Assembly: GCA_964035575.1 (NCBI GenBank)
Contig: OZ037908.1
Location: 992,001 to 1,056,000, forward strand
DNA: 64,000 nt
Reading direction: 5' to 3'
Origin: Rhynchopus sp. YZ270_cl-10
Taxonomy: Eukaryota; Euglenozoa; Diplonemea; Diplonemida; Diplonemidae
The position numbers and the translations under genes are program-made. Under the pieces are notes generated by a model. That model saw nothing but the letters and a program-made list of their open reading frames with translations, was not told the DNA's origin and did not search any database. Below, piece after piece: positions 49,471 through 59,292 of this stretch; position 1 is the stretch's first letter, and each line of letters starts with the position of its first letter.

Positions 49471-52400
49471 ATGGGATCCGGAGCGTCGAAGCCTGAAAAG
49501 GACGAGATTGCAAAGGGAATTACTGGGAAGGAGAGGCCCGTGGACGCAGTGGACAGCGTGGACGGGAGGACAATGCTGCACAGTGCTGTGCTTGCGGGTG
49601 ACGTGGAGGCAGTGCGGTTTCTTGTGGAGAACGGGGCAGGGAACGTGCGTGACAGGGACGGGAAGGTGCCGCTGTGGTACGCACTGCAGCACAGGGACGC
49701 GGATGTGCGGGGGCGACTTGAGGCGGAGCTGGGGGCGCATGCAGCAGAGATCCTTGTGGAGGTGGAGGCTGCTGTGCAGGTGTACCTCACTGGCGGTATG
49801 GCGACAACAACAACAAAAAGAACTGATGTGGCAGTGGAACGGAGCAGTGGAGATGCAACGACAGCACCTCTTACTGACCCTCACATGGACATGGCGAAAG
49901 ACACGAACACCTCGACTGGAGACAGGCACCTGGGAGAGGACGATCTTGACGGGGACACGGGTGCACTGTGGCACACAGACGGACGGAAGGTGGAGTTCCT
50001 GCGGAAAACTGACGACAACAACAACAACAAGAACAGCAATGGAGGTGAAGACCTGCTGTGTTGGCTGCGTGGTCTGCCAAAGGTGGATCCGCCGTTGGGC
50101 TACACAGACGAACACGTGCGGCACATGGAGGCGGGGTTCCGTGTGGTGTGCAAGCGTCTGCTGGAGGACATGAGAGGGCGGAGGGAGGCTGCGGAGACAC
50201 GTGGTGGGCACGTGGAGGTGGAGGACTGGATGGCGGCACGCGACCCGTTCGAGCTGCTGCTGTCGGGGTTCCTGTTCACGTCTGACTGCGTGGAGTATGT
50301 GCTGGACAGCGGCGGGGATGTTGTGTGCGACGAAAAGGGCACACCGCAGATTGCGAAAGGGCCTGACGGGGAGCTGCGGTACATCAAACTGACGGAGCGG
50401 GCTGTGCTGGACAACCACGGGAGTGCTGCTGATTCACAGTCGCTTGCGCTGTACATGACGATGAACACTGCGATGCGTGCTGTGGGGCAGCTGGCTGCGG
50501 TGAAGGAGTGGAAGAGGACACCTGAGAAGACAGCACCGAACGTGTTTGAGCTGTCGCCCGCACCCCCGCAGCTGCACGTGATTGCGACCTTTGCGCCGCT
50601 GATCCGTGGTCTGGACCGGCTGATTGGGAGCCGGCGGAAGCAGCTGCGGACTGTGTTCCGCGGGATCAATGTGAACGTGTCTGCGAAGTACGCGCTGGGG
50701 ACGCACATTGTGTGGAACTGCTTCACGTCAACAACACTGAAGCGGGATGTGGCCCGGAGCTTCATGTACGGGAAGGGGGGCACGTTCTTTGTGGTGGTGG
50801 CGAAGGAGGGTGCTGCAGACGTGAAGTTCTCGTCTGTGTATGCTTCGGAGGACGAGCTGCTGTACACAGCGAACATCGAGTACCGGGTGCAGTGGAAGCT
50901 TTCGCCGACGCTGCTGCGGATGATGGGGCTGCGCTTTGACGTGATTGTGATGCAGGAGGTGTGTTCTGATGCGGATGCGGGTGTGGGTGTGGGCGAGACG
51001 AGTGCGGCTGAGCAGGTGGGTGCGCTGCAGGAGGTGATGGGACACACAGTCGCGTTCTTCAAAGACTACCTTGCGCAGTACGTGGAGGGGCGTGTGGGGG
51101 ACGACACATGTGTGGATGAGTCGGAGACACGTCCGCTGATGAAGGAGGTGCGGAAGTGGCTTCGTGCACGTGTACGTAGGAGGCCGAAGTCTGCAGTGTG
51201 CACACAGGCAGCAGCAGCGTGCACAGAGACGGACACGAAGATGAAGGCGAGTAAGTCAAGTCCTCAAAAGAAAAAGAAGAAGACAAAATGTGCTCACATT
51301 ACCAGTACCATCGGTACACCCGAATTACCAGAGCATGTAGATCCAAGACGAAGGAAATCGAAGCGTGGTGTGCTGTGTGTGATCGGAGAAGGAGGAAGCG
51401 GTAAGACGTCTGCTTCGATTGCAATTCTGAGCGACCTTGCAACGTCTGCGAAGAAGAGCGGAAGCACCACCAACGAAGACACAAACAGGAACGGGAACAG
51501 AAACAGCGTGGTGAGTGATGTGACTGAGGATGCGGATGCGAAGCCGTACTTCCCTGTGTTTGTGGCGCTGCCGACTGTGAAGCAGCACCTGCTTGAGAAG
51601 GGAGGGCTGGACAGGTTTGTGCTGGAGTCGTTTGCGCTGCGGGAGGCGGACCGTGCGTACCTTGCGGAGACGTACGAGGTGGTGCTGGTGCTGGACTCGC
51701 TGGACGAGGTGGGGCTGACACAGGAGGATGTGGGTGCTGTGGTGGCTGAGGGTGGCCTTCTGTGCCGGCATCCGTGGGTGGAGGCACACTGCAGCGTTGT
51801 TGTGACTGTGCGTGGTGAGTACCTGAAGGGTGTGGACACGTCTCCGTCTGGTGTGTGTGGGGCTGGTGTGCGTGCTCTGTACATGCAGCCGTTCACAGAG
51901 GTGGATGCGAGAACGTACATCAAGCGTGCAAACACAGCCTGGAAGAAGGAACACAAAAAGGAGAAGGAGGGGAAGTCAGCACACAAGGAAGAGCGCACAG
52001 TCTTCGTGCGTAAGGAGGACGTTGAGGGACTTGTACAGCTGCGGAACCCGTTTGTGCTGCACATGGCGTGCCACGCGCAGTGCAGCGGGAAGGCTTCTGA
52101 GGAGGTGATCTACGAGACCTACCTGGAGACGTGGACGAAGAAGGAGATGGCGTCTGGTGGAGTTGCTGTTGCTGTTTCGGATGTGTCTTTGGAGGATGTG
52201 GTGCGTGCAGGGGAGCTTGTTGCATGCAGGATGCTGGAGACAAACGAGTGGCAGGGGACTGTGGGTGTGGCGTCGGAGGTTCTTGATTCGCAGCACGGTG
52301 TGTGTGAGGCTGTGCGTGATGCGTGCTTCCGCTGCCTGCCGTTCCGGATTGAGGACTTTGGGGAGGAGCGGAGTGCGTTCACGTTCCGGCACAAGTCGCT

Positions 52401-54768
52401 TGGGGAGCACCTTGCAGCACGGCGGCTTGCACGTGATCCAGCAGGGACACTGGGGACGCTGGTGCAACGGAGCTTCAGCAAGGACTCGCAGCGTGTGCTT
52501 GGGTTCTTTGCGGCGCTGGTGTGTGGAGAAAGTGGGCTGTACGAACGTGCCAGCACTGAGCTGCTTGCGGCTGTGAAGGCGACACGCGGCAGTGCAGGTG
52601 GAGATGCAGGTGTTAGTGGGGAGGGTGCTGTGACAGCAGGGTCGAATGCAGCAGCACTGCTGGCACGTGCACGCATCCCTGTGAGTGGGGAGGACCTGAG
52701 CGGGATCCGTGTGTCGAACTGCGACCTGCGAGGGTCTCTGTTTGTGGAGACGGCGCTGACGGGCGCTTCCTTCTCGAACTGCTGGCTGGAGCATACTGAG
52801 TTCCACACCTGCGACATGGCTGGCACGATGCTGCCGGACTGCTCCCTTGGCACACCACTTCCTGTACTAAAAGATATTGCCTTTGGTGTGGCACTGACAC
52901 CTGATGGAAGTCTAGTGGTAACAGCTGGCATGAGTACTGTGGATGCGTGGAACATGTCTTCTGGGGAAAAAGTGATGGTCCTGAAAGGACATTCGCGGTA
53001 TATCAGTGGAGTGGTAGTAACACCTGACGGAACCCGCGTAGTTTCGTGCTCCGGTGATCACACTGTGCGTGTGTGGGATCTGCACACTGGGGAGGCAGTG
53101 TTCGTCTTGGAAGGCCACAAAGGTAGTGTGCGTGCAGGGGCAGTCACTCCCGACAGTTCTAAAGTTGTTTCAATTTCTGATGACAGCATCCGTGTGTGGG
53201 ATCTCTCAACGGGGATGGAAGTGCTGGCAATACAGTCGCCTGGCATTCTCAGCATGGTTATTACGAAGGATGGAAGTCAAATAGTGACATGCTCTGGGGA
53301 GGTGCTGTGCGTATGGGATCTGGCCACGGGGAAGCAGGAGATGCAGCGGCCTTGTTGTGTGAAGCGTTCACATTCACTGGCAGTCACTCCCGATGGATGC
53401 CATGTTGTTTCGTGCTGTGATGGCGCACATCTTTGGAACCTCTCCACTGGGGCAGAGGTGATGGTGTTCCATGCCGACGCTAGGTTGAGAGCAGTGGCAG
53501 TCACTCCCGATGGATGTCACGTGGTTGCTGGATCCGAGAGCGGCACTGTGCACGTTTGGAGAATTTCGACTGGGAAGGAGGTGACGGTGTTGCAAGGACA
53601 TACTTCTAATGTGGATGCAGTGGCAGTGTCACCAGATGGATGCCACGTGGTTTCATGCTCCACCTACGACAAGACCGTTCGAGTGTGGAACATGACGACC
53701 GGGAAGGAGACACCAGGTTTCGAAGGACTCTTAGGCGACTCTGTGGTGGTGGCCCCTGATGGATCTATCCTTTCGTACGGTGGCAAGAAGAACTCCATCT
53801 GGAGCACATCCACCGGCAGGCAGACAGAGGTAGTCGAAGCAGGGATAAATAAGCCTGGTGATGCTGTTGCGGCTGTGTCCCGAGATGGCTCTCATGTAGT
53901 TTATTGCCCTTCCGACGCTGGCGAAAGGAGAGCGTGTGTGTGGGACGTTGCGACGGGGAAGGTGCGGCATTTGTTCACAGATTGCAGTGAGTTTGCGGTG
54001 TTCTTGAAACAGTCTGGAAGACTGCTTTCCTTGGCAATGTCTCCCGATGCATCTCACGTGGTGACCTGCTCAGAGTCAGAGGAGCGTTTATCTTACTATA
54101 CGTATGTGTGGAGCATGCCGACTGGGAAGAAGGTGTCAGTATATGCAGGAACTACGTCATATCCCAACCAAGCGGTAGTGACTCCTGATGGAGTGCATGT
54201 GGTTTCGTACTATGATGAGGGCGCCGTACACATGTGGAAACTTCACACTGGAGAAGAGGCGATGGTGTTCAAAGGACATCCTTCTGATGTATACGACGCA
54301 GTTGTGACTCGCGATGGATCTCGTATTGTTTCATGCTCTGACGACGAGACTGTGCGTGTGTGGGATGTTGCCAGTGGGAAGGAGGTCCTTTCCTTGGAGC
54401 ATGATGATGGGGTGATAGTGTGGAGAGTAGCACTGACACCTGATGAAGCTCACGTGGTGTCGAGTAGTTGGGACAGTGTGCATGTGTGGAGCATGACCAC
54501 TGGTGAGAAGGTGGCAATGATCAGGGCATATTGTGCTGGTTTTTCCAGACTTGCTGTGAGCCCTGATGGACGCGAAGTGATCTGTGCTTGCGATGACAAC
54601 ACTGTGCGTGTGTGGACCATCTGCACTGGGGAAGATGGCACGATTGATGGGTTGCGGCTGAAGAGAGTGATCGGTGTCCCTCCAACAGTTCCTCGTGCAT
54701 TAGGCTGTCGCAATGCTGATGCTGTGGAACCTGAACTTGCGAGACAGATTATTTGTGCTGGCAGGTAG
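49471..54768 (+). CDS. NLR-like STAND protein: ankyrin-ART-NACHT-WD40, copy 2 (chimera)
   Basis: 1765 aa with the same architecture as copy 1. ART triad R397, S420, E460-x-E462. Walker A GEGGSGKTS (639-647). Walker B LVLDSLDEV with D742, D745 and E746. 14 WD40 repeats. The first ~40 residues differ from copy 1 after MGSGASK (PEKDEIAKGITGKERPVDAV), and the pre-NACHT linker is longer and basic (SPQKKKKKTK, PRRRKSKRG), possibly a localisation or binding signal. Up to base 52557 the gene equals copy 3; from 52794 on it equals copy 1. Its effector half and sensor half thus come from different neighbours, the expected product of unequal crossing over inside the gene. The frame is intact, so it should be expressible. 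Confidence 0.93.
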   Translation: MGSGASKPEKDEIAKGITGKERPVDAVDSVDGRTMLHSAVLAGDVEAVRFLVENGAGNVRDRDGKVPLWYALQHRDADVRGRLEAELGAHAAEILVEVEAAVQVYLTGGMATTTTKRTDVAVERSSGDATTAPLTDPHMDMAKDTNTSTGDRHLGEDDLDGDTGALWHTDGRKVEFLRKTDDNNNNKNSNGGEDLLCWLRGLPKVDPPLGYTDEHVRHMEAGFRVVCKRLLEDMRGRREAAETRGGHVEVEDWMAARDPFELLLSGFLFTSDCVEYVLDSGGDVVCDEKGTPQIAKGPDGELRYIKLTERAVLDNHGSAADSQSLALYMTMNTAMRAVGQLAAVKEWKRTPEKTAPNVFELSPAPPQLHVIATFAPLIRGLDRLIGSRRKQLRTVFRGINVNVSAKYALGTHIVWNCFTSTTLKRDVARSFMYGKGGTFFVVVAKEGAADVKFSSVYASEDELLYTANIEYRVQWKLSPTLLRMMGLRFDVIVMQEVCSDADAGVGVGETSAAEQVGALQEVMGHTVAFFKDYLAQYVEGRVGDDTCVDESETRPLMKEVRKWLRARVRRRPKSAVCTQAAAACTETDTKMKASKSSPQKKKKKTKCAHITSTIGTPELPEHVDPRRRKSKRGVLCVIGEGGSGKTSASIAILSDLATSAKKSGSTTNEDTNRNGNRNSVVSDVTEDADAKPYFPVFVALPTVKQHLLEKGGLDRFVLESFALREADRAYLAETYEVVLVLDSLDEVGLTQEDVGAVVAEGGLLCRHPWVEAHCSVVVTVRGEYLKGVDTSPSGVCGAGVRALYMQPFTEVDARTYIKRANTAWKKEHKKEKEGKSAHKEERTVFVRKEDVEGLVQLRNPFVLHMACHAQCSGKASEEVIYETYLETWTKKEMASGGVAVAVSDVSLEDVVRAGELVACRMLETNEWQGTVGVASEVLDSQHGVCEAVRDACFRCLPFRIEDFGEERSAFTFRHKSLGEHLAARRLARDPAGTLGTLVQRSFSKDSQRVLGFFAALVCGESGLYERASTELLAAVKATRGSAGGDAGVSGEGAVTAGSNAAALLARARIPVSGEDLSGIRVSNCDLRGSLFVETALTGASFSNCWLEHTEFHTCDMAGTMLPDCSLGTPLPVLKDIAFGVALTPDGSLVVTAGMSTVDAWNMSSGEKVMVLKGHSRYISGVVVTPDGTRVVSCSGDHTVRVWDLHTGEAVFVLEGHKGSVRAGAVTPDSSKVVSISDDSIRVWDLSTGMEVLAIQSPGILSMVITKDGSQIVTCSGEVLCVWDLATGKQEMQRPCCVKRSHSLAVTPDGCHVVSCCDGAHLWNLSTGAEVMVFHADARLRAVAVTPDGCHVVAGSESGTVHVWRISTGKEVTVLQGHTSNVDAVAVSPDGCHVVSCSTYDKTVRVWNMTTGKETPGFEGLLGDSVVVAPDGSILSYGGKKNSIWSTSTGRQTEVVEAGINKPGDAVAAVSRDGSHVVYCPSDAGERRACVWDVATGKVRHLFTDCSEFAVFLKQSGRLLSLAMSPDASHVVTCSESEERLSYYTYVWSMPTGKKVSVYAGTTSYPNQAVVTPDGVHVVSYYDEGAVHMWKLHTGEEAMVFKGHPSDVYDAVVTRDGSRIVSCSDDETVRVWDVASGKEVLSLEHDDGVIVWRVALTPDEAHVVSSSWDSVHVWSMTTGEKVAMIRAYCAGFSRLAVSPDGREVICACDDNTVRVWTICTGEDGTIDGLRLKRVIGVPPTVPRALGCRNADAVEPELARQIICAGR

Positions 54769-56081
54769 TGAGCGCACTGTTCGTACTTGCTCTTTGTGTT
54801 TGCCTCTTTTCCAAGACGAATGCAGTCTGAGTGACGAGCACGAATGGTGTTGACACTGCCTCGTGCGGTGGGTGCCCTCATGCCACTGCGGGTGCGTTGT
54901 GCGAGGACAGAAGAGCGGCATATTCACACATCTTTTACAAGATGTGTTGCGATTACACATGTTCTTTGACCACTTTGTTTTTGGAGTGTCACACACTGCC
55001 ACTTCCACATCTGTACACTATTCATTTCCGACTTTGCTTTTCCCTGGGGTTTGGGGCTCTTGCTGTTTCGTTTTACCAAGGTGGAGCGTTGAGGAATTCC
55101 ACATGTCTTCCATATTTTTGTGTTATCGAATGATTGAGAGTTTCAGTGTTGCGATGTGTTCTGCTTCGATGACTGGCATGAGGGCTGTGTGCGTGTTAAG
55201 ACCTTGGACGAGTACACCTGCCTGCCCTACTCCGTTGACACGCGATTGGGGGAGGACAGAGGTCAAGCATCCCCTGTACCAGAAATGAGTTAGAATTTTG
55301 TATACAAATCTACAAAAGAGGGAGAAGTGTCCCAGTCACCCAAAACAGCCTGTGTTGCCACACTGCAGCGTGCTGGTGTGTGGGGTTTATGATCGTACTC
55401 TTAGAGGTCAAAAGAAATGAAACAAAAGCAAAAAGGGGGGAGAAAATGAGGGAGGAATCTGTTTTCAACAGGCACCGTTAGTGCGAAATATAATGTGTGG
55501 GGAACGGAAAAAATGATTTTTTCTGCAGAATATGGTGATAATTTTGTTTTCCCCCAGCCCTCCCCGGTTCCTACCCTGCCAAAGCAGGAGGAAAAAGATA
55601 TATGCAGCCCGACGCCCTCCTTTTTTGTTTAGAGTACTCAAACCCTACATAACGCACTTCCAGTGCTGCTATTTGTGAGGAACAACCACCACCAAAAAAT
55701 GGAGTTAACCTCACACAGAACAGTCTCGTCGCCCACAAAAGGTTGATATTTGGGCCATCTATGAACGGGGTGAGATCTTTTCACGCTCTCACTATGCTCT
55801 CACAGCTCTCACTAAGTTCTCAGGGGTTTTTTGCACGTTAGTGGTGTGGCTCGCAACACGTATTCTGTGGTGGTCAAAAGTGCAAAGTTCCTTTGCCAAT
55901 GGATTTATTGGGTGTATGTCCTGGGACAATGTTAGCAGATCACTTTCAGACCCTATCCCGTGTAAGATTATACGTCCATCTCCCTACACTGAACCCACAC
56001 CACCCACCAGTGCACACAACACACATCCACACACCCCTGCTCCACACATAGCAAAGGTTTGTGAGCATCAAAATCCCAACG
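54769..56081. other. Spacer after copy 2, duplicate of 44947-46259
   Basis: Same sequence as the spacer after copy 1, offset 9822. No gene recognised. Confidence 0.6.
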
Positions 56082-57136
56082 ATGGGGTACCTGAACAGCG
56101 TACTGACCATTGACGGGTCTCTCAGTGCTGCTGAAGCGAAGAAGCGCACCATCGTGTTTGCTTTCTGCATTTATTCAGTTGTGTCGACTCTGGTTGCTTC
56201 TTTGTTTTATCCGGAGATGGCAATTCAGTACAGGGTTTTTAACCTTCTCGGGTCTTGCATAATCGTCGCAGCTGGGCTTGTTGCCATTGTGAAGGTGCTC
56301 TGCAAGCAGCAACTGCACACCACGTTTGCGGTGGGCATCATGTACTCCGTTGGCATTGGAATGTTCATGTGGGATTTGCACGCACGTACTTATGATTACT
56401 TTGCCTGGCCAATTCTGATCCTGGTTGTGGACATGTTGCTTGTGATACAAGTCCCAGAACGGTACAGTGCATGGTTCGCGGGTGCGACAGCGGTGTGGCT
56501 TCTCCTGATGGGAGCTGCTCCTATAGGTTTGGCTTGTTTGACCTTCCTGGGTTGCCACCGTACGAAGGTGAACACGGCAGAAGAGCGGCGATTCTGGAAA
56601 AGGCAGACTGCGAGTTTCTTCCCTGCAAGACGTCATTTTCCGCATTTGGCCCCTTTGCCACTCTTACTGTCTTCCTGGTAGACTTCTTCGTGACACGCAG
56701 GTTTGCGCAAAATGTGCTGAAGGAGCAGGAGTCAATGCGGCGCACGATCAGCGTTGTGCAGGAGATTGCGTCGCTTCTTGCGGGGTACGACGTGGAGCAG
56801 GTGGCGGAGATGCTGGACGTGCATGGGGGTGACCTGCCTGAGGGGATGACTGCTGCCCTGTGGAGACTGGAGAAGAACCTGCGCATGTACAAAGCGTACC
56901 TCCCGAAGACGTGTCTGCCGTTTCAGGATGAGATGGAGAAGATACAAGCAGAAGACGGCGACGTGACAGAGAGCTCAGGTGCATCTACAGAGTCCTCACA
57001 GTCGAGAAATGAGAACATGCCAGTGTGCCTGCCACTGGGTCTGTCCTCGGTCAAGACAACCCTGCTGACACTGAACGTGAAGAACACCCTGCTCACAGAA
57101 ACCTGCGGCATTTCCCCCCCAACGTTGAAAACTTAG
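56082..57136 (+). pseudogene. Second copy of the broken six-pass membrane protein gene
   Basis: Identical in every part compared to 46260-47314, including the frame break at about 56522. Sharing the break shows it was already present before the 9822-bp duplication, or that both copies derive from one consensus in the assembly. Confidence 0.7.
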
Positions 57137-57319
57137 CATCCCCCTTAAAAGAACACTAAACTTCTCATTCTCACATTATCCCTTTCCCTTATGACGCCTC
57201 CTTCTTGAAACCTTCCCAAAGATTTTGAAATCTTTGGAAACTTCTTCCCTTTTTGGAGGTTTTATCAAAGCACCGTTTGGCTTTTTCTCTTTTTTTTTTG
57301 TATTTTTTCCCCATTCGAC

Positions 57320-58805
57320 ATGGCACCTGATGCATGCTTTATATTTTTGGCACTGCTTTCTTCACATATCTTCTGCAATGCGGTTCTTGTATCAGTAGAC
57401 ACGACCATCACACTTGAGGACACCAAAGCCACCTTCCCCAGCAGCGACCGCGTTGTTTTCACTGCATCTGGAAGCGCAGTTTGCCGGCTTCGACCCTACC
57501 TCTGATGCATGCACGAAATGGCTGCAAGAAAACTCAGAGGCAGCAAAGGTCGTTAGGGTGCTTCTCGACAACAAAGTCTGTGTCAATGAGTCAGACAACT
57601 TCAAGCGCACCCCTCTGCAGTACGCCATGGACGCACTCCAGGCGAAGAGCGTGCACCACAACCGCGACGATCGCATTCACGCCCGCCACCTGGCAGCCAT
57701 GGCGAACTTCCTGCGCTGCAAAGGCGCGCTCACCAACCCGCTGTCACGACTCAACACTGCAGCGATGGAAGGAGATCTGCATCAACTCAAAATCCTTCTC
57801 TCTTGGCCAGGTGTCGTAGACTTGGTGGACTACGACCAGCGCTCTGCACTCCACGTCGCCTGCGAAGAGTGGATGGACGAAGCGGCTGAAACCGGCACCG
57901 TCAGCGACGCACGCAAAAAGGCGGTAAAATATTTGTTGTACAAAAAGGCGAACCGCAATATGTACGACCGTTGGGGTGATACAGCGCACAACACCGGTTG
58001 GTCAGCCAACAGCCGGAAGGGATTAACGCCACCTCATTCTGCAGGCAACGGACAATTATGGGTACACCCCGATGTACACTGCTGTGCCTGCGTGCCACAG
58101 ACAGGATGGGATTGTGCGTGCACTGCGTGACTCACACCGGAGCTCGCATAATGAGGAGGAATGGCCGTTGGACCCGAAGCTTGCGACCAGGTCTTTCTGA
58201 ATGCCCTGAGAATCTCTGGGTGCACCCTCGCAGATGCAGACTACGATGGCCGCACTGCCCTCCTTTCTTATCTGGCGGTGTGCGAACAACACCCAGGGTT
58301 GGTCGAATGGCTTCTCTCTCACGACCATAAACACTCGCAGCTCTTTGCGCGCGACAGAAAAGGCAACACACCATACGACGATGCCTTGGCCATGAAGAAG
58401 TACTGCTTCCGCCGGCTCAAGACACGCCACCCTAATGCCAAAGAAGCGTTCAAGACGGCCAAGGCTATGTATGGGAGACTCAGAGCGGGAAGGCAGATGA
58501 CGCTGAGCAGCACACCGTCGCTGGCACAACGGGGCGTCACGCTGGAGGACCCACACAACGACGAGGCGGTCAATGTGCTTGTCCCTCCACGAGAGGTTGG
58601 AGGACCACCCATTCCGCCCCTCCACAAGCAAGGTGAACGCGTCGCCGACACACGAGGGGCCATACTCCGCCCGTGCTTCCTTCTGTGATACAGCGGCCGG
58701 TAACGCTGCCACATGGCAGCGGTGAACCAAGAAGAGCTCGAGGCGCTGGTGCAGCAGCTGGTCAAGGTGGAGTTCCTTCGGCTCTCTACAGGGCAGAAGG
58801 AGTAG
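57320..58805 (+). pseudogene. Second copy of the broken ankyrin-repeat gene
   Basis: Identical in every part compared to 47498-48983, with the same frame changes. It ends 487 bp before copy 3 of the NLR-like gene. Confidence 0.7.
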
Positions 58806-59221
58806 AGGCGCTGATCATGGTGACGAGGCCCTCCACCTCCCCCACCTGCCAATGTGAGAGGCGTCAGATCATCGCATGAGCCTCATTCTTATCATCAGCA
58901 CCCTCACGACGCTTCACTACCCTACGGTGCAAAAGGGCACTTTACAGTGTTCCCCACCCGAGGCTTGTCTTACAAATGCAGTCCTGTTGAAATAGGAGAA
59001 AACAAATGCAGGATCAACTTTCACTTTCTTCCCTCCCCTGTCACCCAGCAGAGGTGTTTGAGCTGATGCATTTCCGGAGCAATCCCAGCCTGTGGTGGGG
59101 TCAAGTTGAAGCTTTTTGCAGTTTTGGTAAAGTTGCATTATTTGGCTGCACATTACATGGGGATTCCCTCAGAAGTGGCTTTCCTGCAGGATTTCGTGTT
59201 TTTTTCTTCTTCTCCTCCTTC
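58806..59221. other. Spacer upstream of copy 3
   Basis: Duplicate of 48984-49399. No gene seen. Confidence 0.6.
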
Positions 59222-59292
59222 CCACAACACGCAAACAGGGACACCACACCAACCTGTGTGAATAAACACAGCACACATTTTCTTTCGGAAAG
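59222..59292 (+). promoter_or_regulatory. Conserved leader of ART-NACHT-WD40 copy 3
   Basis: Same as the copy 2 leader (CACAACACGCAAACAGGGAC and so on), ending at the ATG of copy 3. Confidence 0.65.
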
